DNA from: Theodoxus fluviatilis
Lineage: Eukaryota; Mollusca; Gastropoda; Cycloneritida; Neritidae
Direction: 5' to 3'
Length of the DNA: 64,000 bases
NCBI GenBank assembly: GCA_034096865.1
Contig: JAWQFJ010028290.1
Span: 27,501 to 91,500 of the forward strand
Below the pieces are notes generated by a model. That model worked only from the letters and a program-made list of their open reading frames with translations. It made no database searches and was not told the DNA's origin. A program made the position numbers and the translations under genes. Numbering within the stretch: position 1 is the first letter of the stretch; each line of letters starts with the position of its first letter. Shown here piece after piece: positions 10,881-22,589 of this stretch.

Positions 10881-11644
10881 ATTCTTGCTGTCCTTACTCA
10901 AATTCTTGTATACCTGTCTGCCACTAGTCATATTTACAAGCATTTGTGAAAGACCCACACCAGTGCTGATTTTCTGAATTAACAAGTAAATGAAGTCTAG
11001 CATTATTTTCAGGATACATGTTGATAAAATCAGTGCTTAACTAGCGGACACTACTGTGCGTAAATGCCCTGCACTAGGTGTCGAGATATAAAATTTGATG
11101 TTTGCGACATCATGGCATTTTAATGTCTAGACATGTCACATGATGAGGAAAAATGTAGAAAAGTAGGGATTAAGTAACTTACTGCCACATAATGGTTTTG
11201 ATGATATTTGGTTGTTAAATTGTAAACAGGGAGAAGGATTGGAAGAGTAAAGTAATTTTTAAAGGTGCTGCATCCAGACCCAATTGAAAAGCCGATTCAT
11301 GGCCATTCCAATGGCTTGCTCAAACAAGCACATCTGACAGACCCTCACACCCATGAACAAATGGGGTCATGGGTGATTCTCGTTCTTAAAAGATTAAATT
11401 TAACATGACAAGTTTAGCAATCAAGTTCTTTAATAGGTGACGAGAAATGAAACAACTGTTGCAATAGTTGATGTGTGATTAGTTCATGATTTATTTAAAG
11501 GACTCTTCAGGAGTGCAGATGGCTGTGTTCCGGTGCAGCAGGAGTGACTGCTGTCATTTATGTGGCAGGGGCTTCTTGACACAGAGGCACAGGGAGAGAA
11601 GTGTAAACACCCAAATGTGCAGTTGGTCCTTTCTCAGTTCAGAT

Positions 11645-12975
11645 GTCTCTGCGGTTGACTGCACATACCCTAAGACCACTACAGTTGGCTTCACACACTA
11701 TAGGACTGCTGCAGTGGACTGCAAACTCTATGGGACTGTTGCAGTTGACTGCAAACTCTGAAGGACCACTGCAGTTGACTGCACACACTGTAGGACCACT
11801 ACAGTTGACTGCAAACTCTGTAGGACCACTACAGTTGACTGCAAACTCTATAGGACCACTACTGTTGACTGCAAACTCTGTAGGACCACTGCAGTTGACT
11901 GCAAACTCTGTAGGACCACTACAGTTGACTGCAAACTCTATAGGACCACTACAGTTGACTGCACACACTGTAGGACCACTGCAGTTGACTGCACACACTG
12001 TAGGACCACTGCAGTTGACTGCAAACTCTGTAGGACCACTACAGTTGACTGCAAACTCTGTAGGACCACTACAGTTGACTACACACACTATAGGACCACT
12101 GCAGTTGACTGCAAACTCTGTAGGACCACTGCAGTTGACTGCACACACTGTAGGACCACTGCAGTTGACTGCAAACTCTGTAGGACCACTACAGTTGACT
12201 GCAAACTCTGTTGGACCACTGCAGTTGACTGCAAACTCTATAGGACCACTGCAGTTGACTGCAAACTCTGTAGGACCACTGCAGTTGACTGCAAACTCTG
12301 TAGGACCACTACAGTTGACTGCAAACTCTGTAGGACAGCTGCAGTTGACTGCAAATTCTGTAGGACCACTACAGATGGCTTCACACACTATAGGACTGCT
12401 GCAGTGGACTGCAAACTCTATGGGACTGTTGCAGTTGACTGCAAACTCTGAAGGACCACTGCAGTTGACTGCACACACTGTAGGACCACTACAGTTGACT
12501 GCAAACTCTGTAGGACCACTGCAGTTGACTGCAAACTCTGTAGGACCACTACAGTTGACTGCAAACTCTGTAGGACCACTGCAGTTGACTGCAAACTCTG
12601 TAGGACCACTACAGTTGACTGCAAACTCTGTAGGACCACTACAGTTGACTGCAAACTCTGTAGGACCACTGCAGTTGACTGCAAACTCTGTAGGACCACT
12701 ACAGTTGACTGCAAACTCTGTAGGACCACTGCAGTTGACTGCAAACTCTGTAGGACCACTACAGTTGACTGCAAACTCTGTAGGACCACTACAGTTGACT
12801 GCAAACTCTGTAGGACCACTGCAGTTGACTGCAAACTCTGTAGGACCACTACAGTTGACTGCAAACTCTGTAGGACCACTACAGTTGACTGCAAACTCTG
12901 TAGGACCACTGCAGTTGACTACAAACTCTGTAGGACCACTACAGTTGACTGCAAACTCTGTAGGACCGCTGCAGC
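11645..12975. repeat. 30-bp satellite with a 690-bp higher-order unit
   Basis: About 44 units of 30 bp with core GGACCACTACAGTTGACTGC. A distinctive run of variant units (GGCTTCACACACTATAGGAC, then GGGACTGTTGCAGTTGACTG) occurs at about 11689-11790 and again at about 12379-12480, exactly 690 bp or 23 units apart. The array stops about 60 bp before the acceptor of the first Scm coding exon. Open frames of 456 (plus) and 512 (minus) codons are artefacts of the 30-bp period. Confidence 0.95.
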
Positions 12976-13035
12976 AAGGGATGTTGTTGTCTGGATGCCT
13001 GAGCCTGCACTGACATTTCTTTCTTGCTGTGACAG

Positions 13036-13100
13036 GTATCAAGCGACAGCCAGCATGACAGCTCAGGCCCGAGGTTCCCTGTACCAGATTGAGTTTCAGG
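13036..13100 (+). CDS. Scm: Scm coding exon 1 (start codon at 13055); Polycomb protein Scm
   Basis: Scm (Sex comb on midleg; SCMH1/SCML2 in vertebrates) is a nuclear Polycomb-group protein that binds methyl-lysine and DNA/RNA and links PRC1 and PRC2 through SAM polymers. The eleven exons annotated here sum to 1665 nt (554 aa) with every junction in phase. Approximate domain order: MBT1 18-117, MBT2 124-226, Ser/Pro-rich linker 230-298, SLED 299-420, linker, SAM 480-552. This exon starts after TGCTGTGACAG, has a 19-nt leader, and encodes MTAQARGSLYQIEFQ plus the first base of a Gly codon; donor GTATGT at 13101. The start is inferred: the upstream frame is open to the acceptor, so more N-terminus in an earlier exon is possible. 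The FCS zinc fingers of fly Scm are not seen. Residue composition here is unremarkable, so this is the least certain exon. Confidence 0.65.
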
Positions 13101-13326
13101 GTATGTATGCTTGGAAGTAGACGTTGCTTCAGCTTGCATATTATGTCATAAACATCATACTCATAGTTAGTTGACATTACTCATTAGACAAACTTTATCT
13201 GACTGTGATATAGTAGAGCTGTAATTCATGTATGGAATTGGAGAGCACTTGAATGTTATGCTAAAAATGGCCTTGATGATTTTGTTGTTGTTTTTGATCA
13301 GACAGCTCAGTGTGTAAATATGTGCT

Positions 13327-14190
13327 TTTTTGACTCACATGCGAAGCAAAAGTGAGTCTATGTACTCACCCGTTTCGTCCGTCCGGGCGTGCGGGCGTCC
13401 GGGCATCCGAAAACTTTAACGTTGGATTTTTCTCGGAGACTATTAAGTCTATCAATACCAAATGTGGCATGATGGTGTATGATGACAAGGCCTCAAAAAA
13501 CATACATAGTGACTTGTCCTTGCTTCAAGGTCAAGGTCGCAGGGGCCATAAATGTTGTCTAAAAAACAGTCATTTTTCACATTTTCTCAATTTTCTCTGA
13601 AGTTTTTGAGATTGGATACCTGACCTATATATGGTATATAGGGCAAAGTAAGCCCTATCTTTTGATACCAGTTTGGTTGACCTTGCTTCAAGGTCAAGGT
13701 CACAGGAGCTCTTCAAAGTTGGATTGTATACATATTTTGAAGTGACCTTGACCCTGAACTATGGAAGATAACTGTTTCAAACTTAATAATTATGTGGGGC
13801 ACATGTTATACCTTCATCATGAGACACATTTGGTCACATATCATCAAGGTCAAGGTCACTTTGACTCTTATGAAATGTGACCAAAATGGGGTAGTGAACC
13901 ACTAAAAGTGACCATATCTCATGGTAGAAAGTGCCAATAAGCACCGTTGTGCTTCCTATGTCTTGAATTAACAGCTTTGTGTTGCATGACCTTGGATGAC
14001 CTTGACCTTGGGTCAAGGCCACATGTATTTTGGTATAATATAATAAATGTGTAAAGCATTTCTTAGTTTAGTGTATGGTGTCATTGCTAGGTGTAGTTGA
14101 TTGGCCTTGACCTTGAAGGTCACATGAAGGTCAAGGTCATGTAAAGGTCAAGGTCAAGCATGTGAGTCGTATGGGCTTTGCCCTTCTTGT
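13327..14190 (-). mobile_element. Repeat element rich in TCAAGGTCA motifs, copy 2 (inverted)
   Basis: Reverse-complement homologue of 7141-7989, aligning end to end with scattered substitutions and small indels. It keeps the ACTCACATGC/GCATGTGAGT ends and the nuclear-receptor-like nonamers. It lies in Scm intron 2, so the two copies form a 7-kb inverted pair around the shared promoter. Confidence 0.85.
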
Positions 14191-14214
14191 CAATATGTGT
14201 TATTTGAGCAATCT

Positions 14215-14300
14215 GGCCGGATCTTCCCCTGCGGCCGCTGTGGTCGGGCTTGCCTGTCCCCATCGGACCGAGAAGGGCATCATGATGCTTCATTTGGAAG
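14215..14300 (+). pseudogene. Possible LINE ORF2 C-terminal zinc-finger remnant
   Basis: One plus frame reads FPCGRCGRACLSPSDREGHH, resembling the degenerate CxxCGRxCxSxxGxxxH motif found at the C-terminus of many non-LTR retrotransposon ORF2 proteins. No reverse transcriptase is present nearby. Very short, so a chance match is possible. Confidence 0.25.
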
Positions 14301-14432
14301 ACTACATGTATCTGTCAGCGAGATGTGCTGGGAATGGGCGCCAGATAGCTGGTGTTGGGAGGAGACATAATCAAGCTGCACATTTGTGACCAAGCTTGAG
14401 CAACACGGCTAAAGTAGACAAAACTCCTTTAA

Positions 14433-15106
14433 CTCACTGGAGTCGTGGCTAAATATTGGGATCGTTCTCCGGGATCGTAAGTTTTTCATGCATTTTCAAA
14501 AATATAATAAAGATACAAAGGCATAAGATAACAATACAACATAAATCAAATGAAAGCTTGTTTTTTACTCTTTACATTTAAAGAATGATCTAAGGGATTA
14601 AAATTGCTAATTATGAATTACACACCATAGAATTGAGTGTGTACATGCACAAAAATGAAAAAGTAGGAAAAAAATCAGTTCACTAGCTGTTATGGGAAGC
14701 TTACAAGCGCCTAGAAAATGAGAAACTTTAAATGTCAATATCCAAGTAATGCAAATGTGTATAAACATTTAGTACAGATAAATACAAGCAGATGGAGGCT
14801 AGCAATCAACCAAATCAAAGTATTTGTTCATAGAATTGGAAGATCAAACGTTTTGCAGTACGCTTTCCCGCCTTTTTGTCAACATACACACCACATGCAC
14901 AAAGGTTACGATTTCCGATCATCAGTCGAAATATTTTCTAAAGGGAGGTAAATCTGCTTTCAAATTCCTTTGAACAGCTAAGTAGGCTCCCTTAGATCGT
15001 TATAGCGAAAGGGAGAAATTTCCAATCGCATCGCAAACAATCTCGCGATATGACTCTGGCAGGAAGACGCCTATCGCAATATTTCTTGCGATACGACTCC
15101 AGTGAG
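14433..15106. mobile_element. MITE with 14-bp TIRs and TTAA target duplication
   Basis: Begins CTCACTGGAGTCGT and ends ACGACTCCAGTGAG, a perfect 14-bp terminal inverted repeat. It is flanked on both sides by TTAA (14429-14432 and 15107-15110), the signature target of piggyBac transposases. It is 674 bp, AT-rich and has no transposase. A TA target with slightly longer TIRs (Tc1/mariner type) is the alternative reading. Confidence 0.8.
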
Positions 15107-15159
15107 TTAAAGAAAATGCCGAGTAAAGTTGTCAGTGAAATAAGTAAAGATTTTCTTTA

Positions 15160-15200
15160 TGTGACCGTGTGAAGTGAAGCCCAAAGTTTTACATGAACTC

Positions 15201-15264
<64 letters not shown>

Positions 15265-16029
15265 TCTCTCTTTCTCTCTCTCTCTCGCTCTCTCTCTCGC
15301 CCTCTCTCTCTCCTCCCCCTCCTCCCTTTTGCCTGGTCAAAGCGCTGGCCCCAGCCAAGCACTGTCAGCCTCTTTCCCCTCTCCCCCTCCCTGTATCCCT
15401 GTATCATGTATCCTGCGTCTCAGACGGCCATGTTCTATATATGTTGTAAGACCAGCCTACTATGTATCTTATCAGCCTGGGAGGGTTCCAGTGCGCCTCC
15501 CCTTATCTGTTTGTTAATTGAACTTGACATGTGACTTCGGACAGCTCCCCTCTATCGTTCGCGCGGCTATTCACAAATTGTTAGAATCTATAGACAAATT
15601 TGATACTTTCTCTAAATTAAGGCATCTGATTGCAATGGTGCAATATTCATTCGATTGACTTTGTTATGCCTATCAAGGCAACACTTGGTTTGAATAATTT
15701 CGAGTAAGTATAAGGCAGCAATGAGCCTTTTTATATCACTAGGAAAGCACAACCCCAAGACAGGCTGAAATCCACCACTGCTGATTTCAAGCCTGGCTCC
15801 CCTGGGGTCCGCGCGTTGCTTTGATAAGGAGGGGCTGTCGGCAGGTCGGGAGAGAGCTCACCAGCAGTCTCTACAGAGGCGTTCACCACCAGTCTCTTGG
15901 GAGACCACTGTCATCCACGTTTAATAAAGAAAACTGGAAACGCCACGGGTTTGCCTCCTCCCTGTCTTGTACATCAACGGACCAGGAGCCTGCATCACCA
16001 ACCAGGCACATCACCTTGGCTCCACCACA
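15160..16029 (+). mobile_element. 5' LTR of a gag-only LTR retrotransposon
   Basis: 870 bp, TGTGACCG...CCACCACA, matching the 3' LTR at 18000-18826. The main difference is the length of an internal (CT)n tract (about 15205-15310 here, much shorter in the other copy). It is followed directly by TTCTGGCGCTTGCGAGCAGG, which looks like a tRNA primer-binding site. An ATTAAG/AATAAT region and the GC-rich 3' part are shared by both copies. Confidence 0.9.
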
Positions 16030-16063
16030 TTCTGGCGCTTGCGAGCAGGGTTTTAGACAGAAA

Positions 16064-16936
16064 ATGGAAGGCGAACTGATCAGTTTTGATGACGGGGTGA
16101 CCAGCTCCACAACACCATGTGTGATGGAACCACCGGCCCTCTCAGCCTTAGAACTACTGGCCACAGTTGCTGCTGCAAGGACACCTTTGCTTCCTGCATG
16201 TGCCTCTCCCTATCTTTCTGCCAGAGAGTCTCTGTCCACCACAGGAGTCAGCGGACAGCAGGCCCCCACAGCCTGCTTGATGCCCTCTCAGCCTGCCCCC
16301 CCTGTCCAGTCTGCTAGGGCAAGCAGTGACCAAGGTGGCAGCAAATCTGCCCGGCAATCAGAGCGGCTGTACCTGATGCAACCCCCCAGACTGCCGATGT
16401 TTTCAGGAGAGGAAGGAGACATTGAGTCTTTTTCCGAAGAGGCAGAAAGAGTACTACGAAACTGTCCGATGGAAGATGGGGCCGCTACAGAATGGATTCT
16501 GCAGGCATTAACAGGCTGCGCACGGCAAGAAGTTCTCCGCCGTCCGAACCTCTGCACAGCAAACGACATCATCATCACCCTGAAAGAGACATTCGGCGGC
16601 GATCATCGTGGGACATCGACGCTCCTTGGCACCTTCCATCGCCGAAGCCAAGGGGTCACGGAAGGCATCATAGAGTATGCTCAACACCTCCAACTGCTTG
16701 CACAGCGAGCAAACAGGCGGAAAGAGGGATGCCTGGATGACGAGGCCCTCCGGGACCAGTTTGTGACCGGCCTGCACTCCCCATTGCTTCGCCGTGACCT
16801 CCGCCGCTACCACCCGCCGTTCGATTCCTTGTCATCACAGGAGCATCCCTGCCACAACATCATCATGAAGTGGAACCACGACGTGCAGCTGTCTCTCCAG
16901 GGGGCACCGTCCAACCTGCCCTTGATGAGACTGTAA
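16064..16936 (+). CDS. Retrotransposon gag-like protein
   Basis: A 290-aa frame starting MEGELISFDDG, 35 nt after the 5' LTR. The middle reads YLMQPPRLPMFSGEEGDIES, then an alpha-helical stretch with LRNCP, LTGCARQEVL, TLKETFGG and QFVTGLHSP. The order P.F.G....(F)...(E)..L...A...L.G.A...(V)...L...FG..........QRAN....(L)...F..GL....(R)..L matches the capsid-like region of Ty3/gypsy Gag. No CCHC zinc knuckle is seen, and no protease, reverse transcriptase, RNase H or integrase follows before the 3' LTR. The frame is open further upstream to 15821, but that part is LTR. This arrangement fits a TR-GAG type non-autonomous element mobilised by a relative in trans. Confidence 0.75.
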   Translation: MEGELISFDDGVTSSTTPCVMEPPALSALELLATVAAARTPLLPACASPYLSARESLSTTGVSGQQAPTACLMPSQPAPPVQSARASSDQGGSKSARQSERLYLMQPPRLPMFSGEEGDIESFSEEAERVLRNCPMEDGAATEWILQALTGCARQEVLRRPNLCTANDIIITLKETFGGDHRGTSTLLGTFHRRSQGVTEGIIEYAQHLQLLAQRANRRKEGCLDDEALRDQFVTGLHSPLLRRDLRRYHPPFDSLSSQEHPCHNIIMKWNHDVQLSLQGAPSNLPLMRL

Positions 16937-17999
16937 CCACCCAGCCAAGCCCCTCATCACTGAAAGATAGCAGACACCTCCCCTGGAATGCTAAAAACAA
17001 CGGCTGGCATTCCACATGCCCGCCTCCAGGACTCGATTCCCGTCATGAACATTTCGGCATTGTGTGACTGCCGTCTTCGGTTGTGTTTGTGTGTGTGTGT
17101 TTGTGTGCTGAGAGACAACGAACAGTTTTGTGAAGACACACGGATGCGATTCCCTTCATTGGAATGGACACTCTAATTGTAAGTAATCCATTTCGATCAA
17201 CGAAACAGGCAATTTCTGCAGTCGCTATTTTGATTTGTAAATGGAAGATCGTTGTCTACTTGTCTTTCTATACACGTTGTTGTAATGGAAAAAAAGTACA
17301 GTGTAATACAAGTTTTTTTGTTAAAGTTACTTAAGAAGTAATATTCTTATCACTTGATATATTCAGGATATCGTAACGAAATGTTACCATTGTGGTGTGA
17401 AAATTGGTTCATATTTTGATTGCAAGTGGTCATTCTGACTGTACTGTCTCATTGTTGTGCGTGTTGTATTCTGGGATGGACAGCCTTGTGGATTCAGGTC
17501 AAATACCACCCAAGGTCTTGTTCATGGAATGTAACATCACGCCTGGTATGTCTTGTTCCAATGCATCCCGGACTTATGTCTTTGTCTATTTTTGTTATGG
17601 TTCGTAATGGCAGAATGTCCATTGCGGTGGCACCGTAATTGGTCTTATTACGGTGGAATTCGTAATGCGGTCAGAGCATTGCGGGGTGTTACTGTTGAGT
17701 GTAGCACCAATATTTAGTGTTTAACCTGTGGCTTCTTACATCTAGTTGAAGGGTTCAGACCGCTTCTAGCTTGTTTTTGAGGCACAAGTTGTGCATGTAT
17801 GTTCTTATGTCAGGTTGATGACACTTGCTGAAGGGTTAAGACCGCTTCAAGATGTCTGACCCAACCTGTTGTATCAAGTTCGGATGCTATGATGTTTCCT
17901 ATGTTGAATGACTACTTGTAATCACCTGAACGAACCAGATTGACTAGACATTGTTTTTCTTGTACTTCGAGGGCGAAGTACTGTTAGATTGGCGGGATA
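16937..17999 (+). other. Non-coding internal region of the gag-only element
   Basis: Contains a (GT) patch at about 17080-17106 and two related segments around AAGGGTTCAGACCGCTTC (about 17750) and AAGGGTTAAGACCGCTTC (about 17833). No pol-like coding is seen in any frame. There is no strong polypurine tract before the 3' LTR. Confidence 0.6.
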
Positions 18000-18826
18000 T
18001 GTGACCGTGTGAAGTGAAGCCCAAAGTTTTACATGAACTCGTACTCTCTCTCTCTCTCTCTCTCTCCTTCTCTCTTTCTCTCGCTCTCTCTCTCGCCCTC
18101 TCTCTCTCCTCCCCCTCCTCCCTTTTGCCTGGTCAAAGCGCTGGCCCCAGCCAAGCGCTGTCAGCCTTTTTCCCCTCTCCCCCTCCCTGTATCCCTGTAT
18201 CATGTATCCTGCGTCTCAGACGGCCATGTTCTATATGTTGTAAGACCAGCCTACTATGTATCTTATCAGCCTGGGAGGGTTCCAGTGCGCCTCCCCTTAT
18301 CTGTTTGTTAATTGAACTTGACATGTGACTTCGGACAGCTCCCCTCTATCGTTCGCGCGGCTATTCACAAATTGTTAGAATCTATAGACAAATTTGATAC
18401 TTTCTCTAAATTAAGGCATCTGATTGCAATGGTGCAATATTCATTCGATTGACTTTGTTATGCCTATCAAGGCAACACTTGGTTTGAATAATTTCGAGTA
18501 AGTATAAGGCAGCAATGAGCCTTTTTATATCACTAGGAAAGCACAACCCCAAGACAGGCTGAAATCCACCACTGCTGATTTCAAGCCTGACTCCCCTGGG
18601 GTCCGCGCGTTGCTTTGATAAGGAGGGGCTGTCGGCAGGTCGAGAGAGAGCTCTCCAGCAGTCTCTACAGAGGCGTTCAACACCAGTCTCTTGGGAGACC
18701 ACTGTCATCCACGTTTAATAAAGAAAACTGGAAACGTCACGGGTTTGCCTCCTCCCTGTCTTGAACATCAACGGACCAGGAGCCTGCATCACCAACTAGG
18801 CACAACATCACCTTGGCTCCACCACA
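18000..18826 (+). mobile_element. 3' LTR of the gag-only LTR retrotransposon
   Basis: 827 bp, TGTGACCG...CCACCACA, highly similar to 15160-16029. It diverges from the 5' copy right after ACCACATT. The flanks do not show a clean 5-bp duplication (CTTTA before, TTAAT after). High LTR identity implies a fairly recent insertion. Confidence 0.9.
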
Positions 18827-19066
18827 TTAATTATCACACTTTTTCTGCAGTATGTTACTATGTATGATTGAAAAGATAATATTGTGAATGAACCATGTAC
18901 TTGTCATTTCCCCCACTTCCTCCTTGTTTTGTCATGTGTGAGCCCATTTGGTTGCCTATGTGGCTGTAGCTTGAAAGACCTGGCAGCCATAACACTTGTG
19001 CATTGATGATGGATGGAAGGTTTGCATGTTCCCTCACTTCACCATAGCCCTCCTGTGCGCTTGCAG

Positions 19067-19137
19067 GAAATTTCTCATGGGACGCGTACCTCAGAGACAC
19101 AGGGGCCACCCCTGCTCCTGCGTACTGCTTCCGACAG
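19067..19137 (+). CDS. Scm: Scm coding exon 2 (start of MBT1)
   Basis: GA completes the Gly codon begun in exon 1, then NFSWDAYLRDTGATPAPAYC and FRQ. The pattern F.W..YL..TG...AP..CF.Q is the diagnostic lead-in of the first MBT repeat of Scm proteins. Acceptor CTTGCAG, donor GTGAGT, ending phase 0. The reading frame differs from the long open frame that covers this spot, which starts at an internal ATG. Confidence 0.92.
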
Positions 19138-19254
19138 GTGAGTGGCTTGTAGCTTTTCAAGTTGGTCTGTTTCACTCCCTCCTCTTCTGAGGTCAGACTG
19201 GAGATCCTATTGCTAAACTTTTGTTAAATCTATCATGATGATAGCTTTTTGCCC

Positions 19255-20840
<1,586 letters not shown>

Positions 20841-20879
20841 GAGGATGGTGTGAGTTGGCCTGGGATCCCAGAGTTTTGT

Positions 20880-21103
20880 ATGTAGACTGTAACAAGCCTC
20901 CTTGTACTCGGGTTTCAGAATGAACCCCTCCCCAGAGTTTTGTATGCAGACTGTAACAAGCCTCCTTGTACTCACGTTTCAGAATGAACTCCTCCCCAGA
21001 GTTTTGTATTATACTGTAACAAGCCTGCCTCCCTCCTTGTGCTCAGGTTTCAGAATGAACCCCTCCCCAGAGGTTTGTATGCAGACTGTAACAAGCCTCC
21101 TTG
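20880..21103. repeat. About 62-bp repeat carrying the exon 4 acceptor, left part
   Basis: Four units read GTATGCAGACTGTAACAAGC, CTCCTTGTACTCAG, then GTTTCAGAATGAACCCCTCC. The last part is the acceptor plus the first 20 bases of Scm exon 4, repeated ahead of the real exon. The array is split by the Tigger-like insertion and continues at 23322-23390. Confidence 0.9.
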
Positions 21104-21397
21104 TACAGTAGTCCCTCCGTTATGCCACCATCCAAAATCCGCCTTAAACACGGTCTTATAAAGGGGGGGGGGGGTGTCATATAATGGGAACCAGTGAGAC
21201 AGGGAGGAACTGTACAGGAACACACATACATACACATGATATAAAAGTAGCATCTTTAGTTCAACAGGCGTTTTCGTGTATTGTAAATCAAAATGAGTTA
21301 AATAAAAACCGCTGGCGCTGAACCTCCAGGTTTTGGCACACAAAAAAACAGGTCGGGTTTGAACCAGCAACCTCTCGAAAAAAGAGGGGGGGAAAAA

Positions 21398-21482
21398 GTT
21401 TCAGCGCGGATTTGAACCCGTTCACGCATGACCTAACATTACAATAGTCCAACGCTTCACCATCTGAGCCATTTGGCAACTG
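21398..21482 (-). mobile_element. tRNA-derived SINE head (tRNA-like sequence)
   Basis: On the minus strand the segment reads as a tRNA-like gene: box A TGGCTCAGATGG (21460-21471) and box B GGTTCAAATCC (21408-21418), about 42 bp apart. A second box-B-like GGTTCAAACCC lies further along (21354-21364). The arms do not pair well enough for a functional tRNA and there is no terminator, so a SINE 5' region is the better reading. It is nested in the Tigger-like element. Confidence 0.65.
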
Positions 21483-22589
21483 ACGTTACTACGTGTTTGT
21501 AAAGCAATTATAACGTTCTTTTCCGTAAACTCCCTCGCTTCGTATTTTGCACTGTAAATTGTAGAAAAATGGATGATAGTTCATGAAATTTGAGTGGTCT
21601 TGTACATTTTAGGATACTCAAGGTCTATTTCTGCCAAGTTTAATATTGATTCACTGCCATTAGGCCACGCGAACAGACTACCAAGTTGTTGCGCTCAGAC
21701 AGAGTGGCTGTTTGAAGGTTCGGACCGGCCGCGCTGGTGGACAATTTTGACTGTAAAATGGTATTTTTTAAAGCAAAGGCGATTTTTTTCTTCTGGGGAG
21801 GATCACGAAAACTATTTATGTAATTGGTGAGGGCTCGTACAGCGTGGGAGAAACACTGCTGGTGATGGGAGTGAAGGAAAAGGCGAAATATTATCGCCAT
21901 TCCGTCAACTGACATTTCAGGGGGGGGGGGGTGGTGTTTTGAGTTTACGACCTAAATAAATCACTTTCTTTTCAAACCTTGATTCTGAAAATTTGATACA
22001 TTCAATCGGACCTAACTTCCAGTAAGTGTGCAAAATGTCAAGGAAATCCGTCTAGTAGTTTTTGAGATATCAGCCGTTAAGTCGGGACTGACAGACAGAT
22101 ATACAGCTAAAATTATGTCACGTTATTGATCACGTCACAAATTTTGCATTTCGCCATTCCGTCAATTGCCATATTAGGGAGGTGCTTTCGAGTTTACGAC
22201 CTTAAAAAACCACTTTCTTTTCAAACCTCGATTCTGAAAATTTGATACATTCAATCGGACCTAACTTCCAGTAAGTGTGCAAAATGTCAAGAAAATCCGT
22301 CCAGCAGTTTTTGAGATATCAGCCGTTAAGTCGGGACAGACAGACACCCAGATAAAGTCTGTAGGACCTCCAGTAAACCTTGAGGGATAAGTGTTAGCTT
22401 TTTGCATGCCACTTCCTTGTTCAGGAGAGCGATGTAACTGATTGTGACTATGTCAGTATGTGTTCCATGCCCCAGATGTGAATGACCATCAACTATATCA
22501 GCCCCTTCTTGTGCTTGATAGCTACAGCAAATGTGAAACAAATCAAAAAGAAAAATACATAAAAATAAATGTGGATTATTTTCCATGAT

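Larger units (their letters stand above)
9414..13035 (+). other. Scm: Putative Scm intron 1
   Basis: Begins GTAAGC and ends TGCTGTGACAG. It contains a 36-bp array, an 84-bp direct duplication and a 1.3-kb 30-bp satellite. The rest (9480-10455 and 10885-11640) has no recognisable gene; a 135-codon minus frame at 9993-10400 has no domain I know. Confidence 0.5.
13101..19066 (+). other. Scm: Scm intron 2
   Basis: About 6 kb, GTATGT to CTTGCAG, holding three mobile elements end to end: the TCAAGGTCA-rich element, the TTAA-flanked MITE and the gag-only LTR element. The unique parts (13110-13326, 14191-14428, 18827-19066) show no gene, apart from a possible LINE remnant at 14215-14300. Confidence 0.8.

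Noticed and set aside
21398..21482. A functional tRNA gene
   Set aside because: Box A and B are good, but acceptor and anticodon stems pair poorly and no terminator is seen; a SINE head is more likely.
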